Notes: generated from the letters alone by a model not told the origin. A stretch of 60,000 bases of DNA from Symsagittifera roscoffensis (GCF_963678635.1 NC_087063.1:75849617-75909616), one strand, 5' to 3'; counted from the stretch's first letter, positions 10,746 through 19,926 are shown. Numbers and translations: made by a program.

Positions 10746-11810
10746 GTGATGAAAGAAATAGAGGTCTCGACGAGTTCGGCAACGGAAGAAGACTTCAGAC
10801 CTCAGAAGGCGAACACGAAAAGGGGTTCGACTAGTGGACAAATGTGGGAAGTAGATGTTGGCAAAGAATGGATCTCGAGTGAGCATCAGGCTACTGGGAA
10901 ACAAGTGGCCAGCAACCCTCTTGAGAAGAATGCGACGAGGAACACCACTCGACCTTGGTGGGTGGCTCTGGAGACAATGAAGGAACTGGATGACTGCCTG
11001 AAGAAACTCGATCATGGAGTGTCCCGCAAGCGTCGCAATTGGGCTACCCAACAAAAAGCCGAGATTAACAAGTTAGAATTGGGAAGCCTGCTAAAACGAA
11101 CTTGGCAAAACTTACTGCGGGATTACTTCGAAGAGGCGACGAGAACACCCTCGTCCGCGTTGCCATTGATGGCAAATCCCTTTGTCAGAACAGCGGGACA
11201 GCTGATGTTCGCATGGAGCTTGGTGGGAATAGAGCTGGAGATGTTGACCTCACACGACAAGTTGAAGCTGGGCAGCAAGAATCTAGAGGTTTATCAAATG
11301 CTGGTGCAGCACGTTGCCAGGGATAATTCCGGTTTCAGTCTGGCAAGGAGGAAAGACGCTACTTGTTTCTTGAGTTGGATAATGTCCATGATGACCAACA
11401 GTACCGTCCGAGTGTGTCAGCAGAAAGCAATAGGAAGTAAGACTATGGAAAGCAAAATCTCCACGGTCATCTTGAATGTATACCAGAGTACTGGAATCGA
11501 GAAGGAGGACGGCTTCAGGCAGTCTCTAGAGAATCATGGGAAACTTGACGAAATACGAAGATTTTACAACAAGAAATTCGAAGAGGGACATGACGTGCAT
11601 CGTAACTTAGCCTGGGCTAAAATTTACTCGAAATTTAACAAACGGGGAGAATATCAATATGTATCTGGAGTATTGGGGATAGCGTACAACCCTTTCTTGG
11701 ATTCAGAGGCCGGGAGGGCTCATAGGAATCACGAGGTGACCGAGCTGTTAAAGTTTTGGACAGAGAAGATAATCGAGATTGATCCAGTTGAAAGAGAAAA
11801 ACCGAGCTGA
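10746..11810 (+). CDS. 354-residue unrecognised retroelement ORF
   Basis: This is the longest unbroken frame in the retroelement block. It begins with a charged, Ser/Thr-rich segment, then a helix-rich part with WWVALETMKELDDCL and NLLRDYFEEATR, and ends near EIDPVEREKPS. No zinc knuckle, catalytic triad or transmembrane segment is visible. A helix-rich, basic protein of this size could be a capsid-like Gag, but the evidence is only general. An overlapping frame at 11,102-11,326 carries a weak aspartic-protease-like signature, which raises the possibility that the 354-residue frame is partly a shadow of a frameshifted older frame. Confidence 0.35.
   Translation: MMKEIEVSTSSATEEDFRPQKANTKRGSTSGQMWEVDVGKEWISSEHQATGKQVASNPLEKNATRNTTRPWWVALETMKELDDCLKKLDHGVSRKRRNWATQQKAEINKLELGSLLKRTWQNLLRDYFEEATRTPSSALPLMANPFVRTAGQLMFAWSLVGIELEMLTSHDKLKLGSKNLEVYQMLVQHVARDNSGFSLARRKDATCFLSWIMSMMTNSTVRVCQQKAIGSKTMESKISTVILNVYQSTGIEKEDGFRQSLENHGKLDEIRRFYNKKFEEGHDVHRNLAWAKIYSKFNKRGEYQYVSGVLGIAYNPFLDSEAGRAHRNHEVTELLKFWTEKIIEIDPVEREKPS
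11102..11326 (+). pseudogene. Weak retropepsin-like fragment
   Basis: In this frame LVRVAIDG is followed, after a short gap, by NSGTADVRM. The arrangement resembles the strand-plus-active-site layout of retroviral-type aspartic proteases (V-x-V-x-I-x-G ... D-S/T-G-A-D-V), but the catalytic Asp would be Asn and one residue is inserted. No second strand (Ile/Leu-Leu-Gly) was identified. If real, it is dead. A chance resemblance is quite possible. Confidence 0.2.
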
Positions 11811-12655
11811 GAAAATGGCCAAGGTGAAAAGCGTACCGCACTCGAACAAGAGAGTAGAATTAAAAATAGGGAATGGAAATGGCATGCTGATTACGAATTT
11901 AGGAGTGGTTTGGAAGTTGCTGAGGCCTTCCAGGTGCCCACATCCCCACGCAAGCTTGATTGAAGAGGTCACGGAGCAATTGAGGCTGGCACCGACGAAA
12001 GACGAGGACTTGTGAACATGATACACAAACTGATCTTGCCTCAGAGCAAGGAGTCGGGTGAAGAAGATGGAACCAGTTAGTTGTCTTGACCTGACGTGTG
12101 GAAGCGGAGAGCACATTTGTGATGGACGATCGTGTGACAGAATACAGTATTTCCAGAGAAAAGACCTGGTTGCTTCGTTTGGTGACATCACAGAAAGAGA
12201 GAAGAGTGAAGTACAAATAGTGGCTGAGTGTTACACAAACACTACAATGAATATAGCAACGGCGTTGGAAATCTTCTCGAGGATGTGCGGTTTACAGTCA
12301 CTGGAGATGCTGGAGCCTGAGCACTGCATTGAGCGTGGAGTCATGGCCTGGGGCATTGGAAATAATCCAGAAGAACATCAGAGAGTGGAAGGTCGATCTT
12401 GAGGCGGAAATGGGATTTCCCGTGAGCGAAGCCTACAGTCTGCCAGCAAATCCGAAGTTCTTGGTGGGATCAGTGATGGCCAACCTATGTGGAAGCCACA
12501 TCCACTACACGAGGCGATGGTGGAGGTATCCAGCCAGAGAATACTAATTGACAAAGCCTTCTCGGTGCCCAAGTGCATACGACTGGCTCGAAAGCCGCAC
12601 CATTCACACGGACTGTTGAGAAAGATCCTGAGGACTGTACCAAGGGAACAGAGAG
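11811..12655 (+). pseudogene. Broken unrecognised retroelement frames
   Basis: The frame reaching 12,015 and frames 12,058-12,402, 12,329-12,547 and 12,487-12,675 overlap in different phases and are short, with codon-like composition similar to the rest of the block. No domain is recognised; the phrase LDLTCGSGEH near 12,085 is reminiscent of a nucleotide- or SAM-binding loop but is too short to use. They are best read as frameshifted remains of one longer frame. Confidence 0.3.
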
Positions 12656-13216
12656 ATGACCTGGGTGAAATCTGAGGGGGAGGAACTTTCGCGTTTGGAA
12701 GGCGAAAACACGAGTGACTTCGAGAGACAGAACAAAATCGGGAAGCCGATGAATAGTGCGCCAAACCTGGAGGAGAATGATATGACACATGAGAAGATGA
12801 TGGAATTGGAACCTCTACTGGAAGCTTCGGGAGAACGCAATCTCCGGAGCATTGATATTACACATGGAGAATGCCCATGCCATTGTCTGGCACAGACGGT
12901 GTGGTATCCGGAACACTCAAACCTCTGCTTTAAACGGGACGTGGAAGAAATTCAGTCGATCGGATTACCCGATCATCGGCAGAAGGTGACCATCTTGGTA
13001 GTGAGCTCAATGTTGGCGCTGCGATGGATCGAGGAAAACGTGACAAAATATCGGGAGTCGAAGACACCGACAGCGGAATCGATATACGCTATTGATTATA
13101 GCAGGAGACTTGAGTTGTTTGAGACTGCGTGCAAGGTGTTCGCCATACAGGGACGTATGGAGTCGCATAAAATTCTTCGTGTGGTTTCGAGCGACATTGA
13201 CATCTTGGTTTTATGA
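12656..13216 (+). pseudogene. 186-residue unrecognised retroelement ORF, copy 1
   Basis: An unbroken frame with an acidic N-terminal third, a Cys/His cluster (GECPCHCL near 12,870) and a hydrophobic strand TILVVSSMLALRWIEE. The Cys/His cluster might bind metal, but the spacing fits no family I know. A nearly identical copy lies at 14,279-14,825. The 3' part is embedded in short tandem repeats that extend to about 13,520, so the original C-terminus is uncertain. Confidence 0.35.
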
Positions 13217-13542
13217 GGTGACGAAGGATCATATGAAGAAGCATCAGAAAGAATATCGACAGTTTCTGGCGGAGATAGGGCCAGAAGCTTTCAAGAGCAG
13301 GAATCGATATACGCTATTGATTATAGCAGGAGACTTGAGTTGTTTGAGACTGCGTGCAGTCTCAACCCAATGGAGATCAGGGGGGTATGGAGTCGCATAA
13401 AATTCTTCGTGTGGTTTCGAGCGACATTGACATCTTGGTTTTATGAGGTGACGAAGGATCATATGAAGAAGCGGAATCGATATACCGACAGCGGAATCGA
13501 TACACGCTATTGATTATAGCAAGAGAACTTAATTGAGCGAAT

Positions 13543-14278
13543 TTAATTCCTTTAATGCTAGAGTTGCTGACTAATTTAGTTACTCCAATTTTCGAGTGTG
13601 CTGCTATGTGAGTACCCAATTTAGTTTTGAGTGTGTTTTATACTTGTTATGTTGAGCTAGGGAGAGTTTAGGTTGATTCATCTGAAATGGATCAAAGTTC
13701 CACTAAAATAAAAAGTAACTGTACGGACTGTTCCGACCCTGTTTTTAAAGGCGTTCGCGTATTTTGGATATTTTGAGACCTAAGTATGGGGACGTTTTTA
13801 TTTTCTAGAGTGGAGGAGTTATTTTGGTAGTGGCCTTTAAGCTGTAACGAGGGTTTTTAGTCTCCTGTCGCAAGTGAACCGAATTGGCTCCGAACGTTCG
13901 AGGTAAAAAAAACATATTTATAGTGTCCCTGACACTTGAGCCAATGGTTATAGGGCCTATTTTTCTTGAACCTCATATGTGACTTAAGTAGGCGACTGTT
14001 ACAAAAGTTTCTTCGTGACAGTCAGTATTTTCCTCTAGATAATCTTTATATTGATTTGTTTCATTGACGCAAAAAACAGGGGCGCATATTTGATCGTGAA
14101 TTTTGTAATTATGCATTTTTCAGAAATGTCAACATTTAAAGTGTTTGTTGGAAATTTGCCTTCTGGCCTAAGAGAAAAAGATCTTCACGATGCGTTCATG
14201 AAGTATGGAGATGTTGACAAAATTTACATGAAAGATAAATTTGCTTTCGTTCACATGCTTGAATCTCAGGACGCTGAA
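13543..14278 (+). repeat. Duplicate of the SR-protein gene 5' region
   Basis: This segment matches 16,525-about 17,256, the region upstream of and including the first 51 codons of the intact SR-protein gene, with scattered point differences and small indels. It includes the same 3' splice acceptor (TGCATTTTTCAG) and start codon. At 14,276-14,279 the match ends at a short shared GAA sequence and jumps into the second retroelement copy, indicating a microhomology-type junction. Confidence 0.9.
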
Positions 14279-14284
14279 ATCTGA
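14126..14284 (+). pseudogene. Truncated SR-protein gene copy, RRM only
   Basis: It begins like the intact gene at 17,104 (MSTFKVFVGNLPSGLREKD) and keeps RNP2 (KVFVGNL) and RNP1 (KFAFVHM), but after the codons for QDAE it runs into retroelement sequence and meets TGA at 14,282-14,284, giving 52 residues. The end of the RRM, both zinc knuckles and the RS tail are missing. The upstream region and splice acceptor are retained, so it might still be transcribed, but the fold would be incomplete. A non-functional copy is the simplest reading. Confidence 0.85.
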
Positions 14285-14825
14285 GGGGGAGGAACTTTCG
14301 CGTTTGGAAGGCGAAAACACGAGTGACTTCGAGAGACAGAACAAAATCGGGAAGCCGATGAATAGTGCGCCAAACCTGGAGGAGAATGATATGACACATG
14401 AGAAGATGATGGAATTGGAACCTCTACTGGAAGCTTCGGGAGAACGCAATCTCCGGAGCATCGATATTACACATGGAGAATGCCCATGCCATTGTCTGAC
14501 ACAGACGGTGTGGTATCCGGAACACTCAAACCTCTGCTTTAAACGGGACGTGGAAGAAATTCAGTCGATCGGATTACCCGATCATCGGCAGAAGGTGACC
14601 ATCTTGGTAGTGAGCTCAATGTTGGCGCTGCGATGGATCGAGGAAAACGTGACGAAATATCGGGAGTCGAAGACACCGACAGCGGAATCGATATACGCTA
14701 TTGATTATAGCAGGAGACTTGAGTTGTTTGAGACTGCGTGCAAGGTGTTCGCCATACAGGGACGTATGGAGTCGCATAAAATTCTTCGTGTGGTTTCGAG
14801 CGACATTGACATCTTGGTTTTATGA
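14279..14825 (+). pseudogene. 186-residue retroelement ORF, copy 2
   Basis: Second copy of the 12,656-13,216 frame, joined upstream to the truncated SR copy. It differs from copy 1 by very few substitutions (one gives Thr for Ala in the stretch after the Cys/His cluster). It lacks the first four codons of copy 1; a start from ATG 14,241 would fuse it, in another frame of the SR copy, to a few unrelated residues. No function recognised. Confidence 0.4.
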
Positions 14826-15432
14826 GGTGACGAAGGATCATATGAAGAAGCATCAGAAAGAATATCGACAGTTTCTGGCGGAGATAGGGCCAGAAGCTTT
14901 CAAGAGCAGGAATGGATATACGCTATTGATTATAGCAGGAGACTTGAGTTGTTTGAGACTGCGTGCAGTCTCAACCCAATGGAGATAAGGGGGGTATGGA
15001 GTCGCATAAAATTCTTCGTGTGGTTTCGAGCGACATTGAAATCTTGGTTTTATAAGGTGACGAAGGATCATATGAAGAAGCGGAATCGATATACCGACAG
15101 CGGAATCGATATACGCTATTGATTATAGCAGGAGACTTGAGTTGTTTGAGACTGCGTGCAGTCTCAACCCAATGGAGATCAGGGACGTATGGAGTCGCAT
15201 AAAATTCTTCGTGTGGTTTCGAGCGACATTGACATCTTGGTTTTATGAGGTGACGAAGGATCATATGAAGAAGCATCAGAAAGAATAATGTCAGTTTCTG
15301 GCGGAGATAGGGCCAGAAGCTTTCAAGAGATCTTAACTGACCCACCGAAACGCGATCACGACGGGTTGGATAAGATTTGGTAGAGCGTCTAGAGATAATA
15401 CCAAGGCAAGAGAGTCAATACTGGAAGAAAAC

Positions 15433-15678
15433 TTGGCAAAGAACGTGAGCCTGAGTCTTCACAACTCCTTTTGCTTGAATAGGGAATTGAAAATGAAGGG
15501 TTTGCCAAACCAAGCAAAGAGGGTGCAGGAACAGAGGGAGTGGATGCGATCTTACAAACAACTAAAGGCTTGGGAAGAGATCGTCCTTAGCTCCGATGAT
15601 GAGGAAGCGCTGCTGAGGCAGATTACGGTGTCAAGCGTATCAGGGCCTAGCACCTCAAAGGCGAGGAACACGAAATGA
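15433..15678 (+). CDS. 81-residue unrecognised retroelement ORF
   Basis: A short frame with a basic, helical first half (RVQEQREWMRSYKQLKAWEE) and a Ser/Asp-rich end (VLSSDDEEALLRQ). Its base composition matches the retroelement block. The frame is open upstream beyond the ATG, so it may be the tail of a longer product cut off by the tandem repeats to its left. No homologue recognised. Confidence 0.3.
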   Translation: MAKNVSLSLHNSFCLNRELKMKGLPNQAKRVQEQREWMRSYKQLKAWEEIVLSSDDEEALLRQITVSSVSGPSTSKARNTK

Positions 15679-15759
15679 GCCGGGAGCTCAGTGAGGGCTT
15701 CTTGATTCTTAAGAGGGAAGGAAAGGGGCTCAAGTGTGAACTCGGATGAAATCTGTGGT

Positions 15760-16070
15760 CACGAAAATTTTTTTTGATTGAAACAAAACGTTGTTATCAA
15801 TATGCTATATCTATTATATGAATCAAAATGCTGCATGACAATTTTCTGACTGAATAAGACAAAAGAAATTTTAATCATTAGCTTGCAAAGCGGAAATTTA
15901 GGGTGCATGTGTATGCAGATTTGGTTGCTGTTTTGTGACATAATGCATGGTTGTGAAATTTGGGGTGTAGAAAAAGTTAAATCTGCTGCAAACTTCTGTA
16001 AATGACCACAGGCACGGTATCTTGAGCAACACTCAACATTCTGGGGATTCACTGGCAGACCTCGACACGC
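15760..16070. other. AT-rich insert with possible LINE snippet
   Basis: Composition changes abruptly to AT-rich at about 15,765. On the + strand near 15,945-16,000 the translation reads HGCEIWGVEKVKSAANFCK, resembling the YGCEIWG...CK motif in the C-terminal part of many LINE ORF2 proteins, but only for about 20 residues before a stop. It may be a very short LINE remnant inserted into the older retroelement. Weak evidence. Confidence 0.3.
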
Positions 16071-16524
16071 GATGAGGACATCGATCTTGAGTCCGGGGAG
16101 TATGTGCCAGTCGGTCTTATTTGGAAGTTTGACCTTGAGCGATACGAATAACGTGATTTCGAGGTGAAATGGAATTTTTCAAAAATTCGAGTTGAGGATT
16201 TCTTGCGACAACTAAAAACCTCAGAATTATAAGATCAGAACAATCGAACGACAATCGCGGGAAAGTGGTCGAAAAAAGCAGCGAGAAATTGCTATTCGCA
16301 ATTTCCAGATATAATATCATACTAGAGTAGAGCTCTCTTATCCTGAAAAGAAGGCGGAGCGATTGCGAACAAAGCAGACACAAGCTAGAAGTGGACCAGA
16401 GCGAACCTTCGGTGGAAAGGTGGACAGCCGAAGTCTCCCAATGGTCCAGCCCAAAACTCGATTCTCAAGTTGAAACTCATTTCCCAAGCTGGAACTTATT
16501 AATTACAAACTTCTTGAGTTAAAC
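16071..16524. other. End of the retroelement block, nothing recognised
   Basis: GC-richer sequence resembling the rest of the block, including a fourth copy of the 11-mer GTCCGGGGAGT at 16,091, but with no sustained frame. It ends where homology with 13,543 begins, that is at the left edge of the SR-gene upstream region. Confidence 0.4.
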
Positions 16525-17101
16525 TTAATTCCTTTAATGCTAGAGTTGCTGACTAATTTAGTTACTCCAATTCTCGAGTGTGCTGCTATGTGAGTACCCA
16601 ATTTAGTTTTGAGTGTGTTTTATACTTGTTATGTTGAGCTAGGGAGAGTTTAGGTTGATTCATCTGAAATGGATCAAAGTTCCACTAAAATAAAAAGTAA
16701 CTGTACGGACTGTTCCGACCCTGTTTTTAACGGCGTTCGCGTATTTTGGATATTTTGAGACCTAAGTATGGGGACGTTTTTATTTTCTAGAGTGGAGGAG
16801 GTATTTTGGTAGTGGCCTTTAAGCTGTAACGAGGGTTTTAGTCTCCTGTCGCAAGTGAACCGAATTGGCTCCGACCGTTCGAGGTAGAAAAACATATTTA
16901 TAGTGTCCCTGACTCTTGAGCCAATGGTTATAGGGCCTATTTTTCTTGAACCTCATATGTGACTTAAGTAGGCGACTGTTACAAAAGTTTCTTCGTGACA
17001 GTCAGTATTTTCCTCTAGATAATCTTTATATTGATTTGTTTCATTGACGCGAAAAACAGGCGCATATTTGATCGTGAATTTTGTAATTATGCATTTTTCA
17101 G
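16525..17101 (+). promoter_or_regulatory. SR gene upstream region ending in a 3' splice acceptor
   Basis: The region directly upstream of the SR-protein start contains no coding frame. It ends at 17,088-17,101 with TATGCATTTTTCAG, a strong 3' splice acceptor only two bases before the ATG. No matching 5' splice site with an obvious non-coding exon was identified. Either a short 5' UTR exon is cis-spliced here or the site receives a trans-spliced leader. The same region is duplicated at 13,543-14,125. No TATA box or other core element could be assigned. Confidence 0.5.
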
Positions 17102-17103
17102 AA

Positions 17104-17616
17104 ATGTCAACATTTAAAGTGTTTGTTGGAAATTTGCCTTCTGGCCTAAGAGAAAAAGATCTTCACGATGCGTTCATGAAGTATGGAGATGTTGACAAAA
17201 TTTACATGAAAGATAAATTTGCTTTCGTTCACATGCTTGAATCTCAGGACGCCGAAGACGCTATTGAGGCTCTAGACGGAAGAGCTCTTCCTGGTTACAA
17301 AGACCTTCTCCGTGTTGAAAAATCGAGAGATTCCCGAAGACCCGATACTACAGGAGTTGCTACATGTTACGGTTGTGGTCAGCCTGGCCATATGCAGCGT
17401 GATTGCAGGTCAAGTGGAGGGAGAGACTCGGACCGTGACAGAGGTGATAACCGAGGAAGCTCAAGATGTTATAACTGTGATGGAGTCGGTCACTTTGCCC
17501 GAGATTGTCCCAAAAGCAGCAGAGATAGAAGACGAAGCTACAGCAGGAGCCGTAGTCGATCTAGAGATGACAAAAGACGTTATGATAGATCTAGATCGAG
17601 AAGTCCTAGACATTGA
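17104..17616 (+). CDS. SR-type RNA-binding protein with RRM, two zinc knuckles and RS tail
   Basis: A complete 170-residue single-exon product. Residues 4-72 form an RRM with RNP2 KVFVGNL and RNP1-like DKFAFVHM. Two CCHC knuckles of the C-x2-C-x4-H-x4-C type follow at residues 88-101 (CYGCGQPGHMQRDC) and 122-135 (CYNCDGVGHFARDC). Residues 137-170 are an Arg/Ser-rich tail (SYSRSRSRSRDD). Such nuclear proteins bind pre-mRNA and guide splicing or export. Animal SRSF7 has one knuckle and plant RS2Z proteins have two; the RRM also resembles the Lark/RBM4 type, so the orthology is not fixed. The ATG is chosen because a splice acceptor lies two bases upstream and the RRM starts at once. Confidence 0.9.
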   Translation: MSTFKVFVGNLPSGLREKDLHDAFMKYGDVDKIYMKDKFAFVHMLESQDAEDAIEALDGRALPGYKDLLRVEKSRDSRRPDTTGVATCYGCGQPGHMQRDCRSSGGRDSDRDRGDNRGSSRCYNCDGVGHFARDCPKSSRDRRRSYSRSRSRSRDDKRRYDRSRSRSPRH

Positions 17617-17790
17617 GTTTTTGAATTGTGTTTTCTAGATCCGTTTTTGTTTTCTTGCAAATATGTTCCTCAAATTTCCACATGCCCGCCTTCGTGATTT
17701 AATTGTTTTGTATTAGAGTGTTTTTTGTTCGGCGCTTTGGTTAGGTTTATGGTTAATGACTACCAGTTAGCGTTTAGTTTACCCGACTCG

Positions 17791-17842
17791 TTCGTTTCTT
17801 AGTCAGGTTCAGGTTCGTTAATTTTTCGCGTAGAGCGGCGGT
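17791..17842 (+). repeat. 52-bp exact repeat, copy 1
   Basis: These 52 bases, starting TTCGTTTCTTAGTCAGG and ending AGAGCGGCGGT, recur without a difference at 19,927-19,978. The flanks are unrelated. It lies in the 3' flank of the SR gene. Confidence 0.9.
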
Positions 17843-17949
17843 TGAACGCTTTTTATTCCATAGCATGAGCGCTCTGCGACTTATTCCTCGCGTTTTCGAT
17901 CCACCATGAGTGCACTATGACCGACAACGCAGCAAACAGCAACATTCGA

Positions 17950-17955
17950 AATAAA
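17950..17955 (+). terminator. Polyadenylation signal of the SR gene
   Basis: AATAAA occurs 334 bases after the SR stop codon, in a T-rich context (TGTTGTTTTTTGCG follows). It is the first canonical hexamer seen downstream of the gene. Confidence 0.5.
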
Positions 17956-18816
17956 TGTTGTTTTTTGCGAGAACTCTTGAATTGGTTTTTTTAGTAATGA
18001 AATTAGCCGGTATAGTCAAATGTTATTGAGCGAATGCTCTTTTCCTACCTGTATCGAGGGCTCTTTTTTCTACCCTTAATGAGAGAAGGTATCAAATTTA
18101 TGGTGTTACTGTAAGTATTGCAAAGTCAAGTATGAAGACCAAATATGTTTGTCATGGTATCATTAGTCCGCATGCAACATTTTTTAAGAATCGGAAAATG
18201 TGAACTAGAAATTTCTGGGAAGTCTTTACCCCGGGAGACGGTAGGAGGAAGAAGAGCGTGAGTGAATTGAAATTAATATGTGTACTGGAAATTTTCAGTT
18301 TGTATCCGGATTAGTAGTAGTTTAGACTTTGGATCATCTGATCCAGGGCTCGCACAGTTGGCTTTCTGAATGGGGTTACAATGCCGGCAATAATTGACAT
18401 GAAAATACACGAACATGTATTAGCAACCGAGTAGCTTTTTAAAAATATTTTCCATTATAACTTTGTTCATACAGATTTGTTGATTTCGTTTTTTGATGTT
18501 TTGGTGTGCCTTGTGATGATGTTAAAAAGATTGGTGTATCTGAGCCGGAATTTTTCGTCTGCCTTTTTTGTGCTCGTTTTGGTAGTGCTATAAATTCTTG
18601 TTGTCTAGTTATAGTCGCAGTGATTTTTCTGTTTTTGCTCTTGTTGGTAGAGCAATGTTATAAGTTCCTTTAAGAAAAGAGAGTAATAGAAGGAGATAGT
18701 GTAATTCAAAATACTTAGAAAGACGTAAGATTTCCAGCTTCAATAGTCTGGGCTAATAGTTTCAGCTCCAATCGTTCAAGTTCCAGTTGGTAGCTTTTCG
18801 TTAGTTTTTTCTAGCT

Positions 18817-19110
18817 CTAAGGCAGGAATTGGGACGCGTAGCTTATCGTCGGTACAATATAGCCCGCATATGCATTCATTTTTGTTTTCGTGTTAGACTT
18901 GGCAGAGATGTTGCGCTTCAGGAGCTTGTACTTTTTCCCGGTTTTGGTGCATCGCTTTCCACTGGTTGCTTTCCCAGAGTGTTTGGTTGACTTTATCATA
19001 CCCAAGCTCTTCTGTTCGCTTTTCATATCAATTTTTTCACCATTTAGCTTAAGTTCATGTTCATTATCTTCATTTTTGATTGGGTCTCGATCAAATTTAT
19101 ATCTTGATGA
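18817..19110 (-). pseudogene. LINE reverse-transcriptase C-terminal fragment
   Basis: Read on the minus strand, this frame has the layout of the segment after the palm domain in CR1/jockey-type LINEs: LKLNGEKIDMKSEQKSLGMI (relatives: LNG...S.K.LGV.I), then YKLLKRNISAKS (relatives: FLKRN), then KMNAYAGYIVPTISYAS (relatives: Y...V.P...YAS..W). No YADD box is present in this piece, so it is a 3' fragment of a dead copy. Upstream the frame meets a stop near 19,115. The region left of it (17,956-18,816) is non-coding AT-rich DNA with nothing recognised. Confidence 0.55.
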
Positions 19111-19154
19111 CTAATTTTGTTCGAAGTGCACGTGTACTACCCCCGTCTCGGCTT

Positions 19155-19520
19155 TCTTTTTTTTGTTTCTGCTCAAAAGTTTTTTTAAAAGTCGTTGAAC
19201 GTAGTTCAGACTCTTTAGGTCGTGATGATTTTTTTTCAGGAAAGGTCTTAAAATTTGTTTAGGCTAAATTTACTTATTCGCTGTTTGACTGATTCATTTT
19301 CAAGTTCAGTTCATTCTCTGATTTAAAAGGAAGGCAAACTCAACTATCGAACAGTCGAACAGCTAAAAAGTAAAAGGTCACCATTAACAAGTTTGAATTC
19401 TGTTTTCCAAAATTTAGTTATCAGATTTACCAGCGAAATAAAAAATTTACCCATTCATCCAGTTTTCTCAAATTGGGTTAATTGTGTCAAAAAAAGTGTC
19501 AATCAAAAGTTGTCGTTGAT
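19155..19520 (+). repeat. Dispersed repeat family B, copy 1
   Basis: Shares a string of landmarks with 32,745-33,060, 36,880-37,130 and 50,695-50,990: a TTTGTTTAGGCT phrase, then GGCAAACTCAACTATCGA, then TTCAGATTT(C)CCAGCG and ATCCAGTTTTCTC. Copies are diverged with many indels. No coding potential or terminal repeats seen. Probably an old interspersed element. Confidence 0.6.
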
Positions 19521-19926
19521 GTTTTACGAAGAAATTCAAAGAGCAATAATGACATCTATTTTTTCGAAATAAGAAATTGGAGTTTTTTTTTCGAAAAAAT
19601 TAAATTAATTATTTTTTTTCAGATACTTACATTCATTGACTCTTTTCCAACTCTCTGTGGGCTATTTTTTGCTTCAATGCGCTATTTGGCCCAAATGGTG
19701 TGGATTTATGTTTCATTGGTCGACTGTTTTATTTCGTATGAACATCAAAAAATATAAGTGTTTCAAAAAAGTGTTTCGTTAGTATCTATTTTTTCTATGG
19801 TAGCATGGCGGCTTTGTTTTTGAATTCGACTGATTGAGAGTCTACGCATGTTTTGTCGGCTTAGTGACCGCTCGGTATCTTATGTAAGCATGTTTAATGC
19901 TGCTAGTTGTGTTTCTCTGAATCTTA

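Larger units (their letters stand above)
12662..15345. repeat. Compound duplication of retroelement block
   Basis: The sequence from 12,662 to about 13,520 recurs from 14,275 to about 15,345 in the same orientation, with few differences in the first 800 bp. Inside each copy a segment of about 170-230 bp, recognisable by GGAATCGATATACGCTATTG followed by an ACTTGAGTTGTTTGAGACTG phrase, is repeated further: about 13,073, 13,302 and a partial at 13,493 in the left copy; about 14,686, 14,910 and 15,105 in the right one. The right copy has one extra inner unit. The left block is followed directly by the SR-gene 5' copy, the right one by 15,346-16,524. Confidence 0.85.
1..16524 (+). mobile_element. 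Composite decayed Ty3/gypsy-type retroelement block
   Basis: This GC-richer block, distinct from the AT-rich DNA to its right, is filled with long but broken + strand reading frames. RNase H and integrase signatures at 2-2519 place it in the Ty3/gypsy class. No long terminal repeat was found, so the element ends are unknown and its gag/protease/RT part probably lies left of the window. Downstream of integrase come several kilobases of frames with no recognised family except an SGNH esterase domain near 5.39-5.83 kb. A copy of the 5' end of a host SR-protein gene (13,543-14,278) interrupts the block. Treating 1-16.5 kb as one element rather than two or more nested elements is an inference. Confidence 0.7.
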
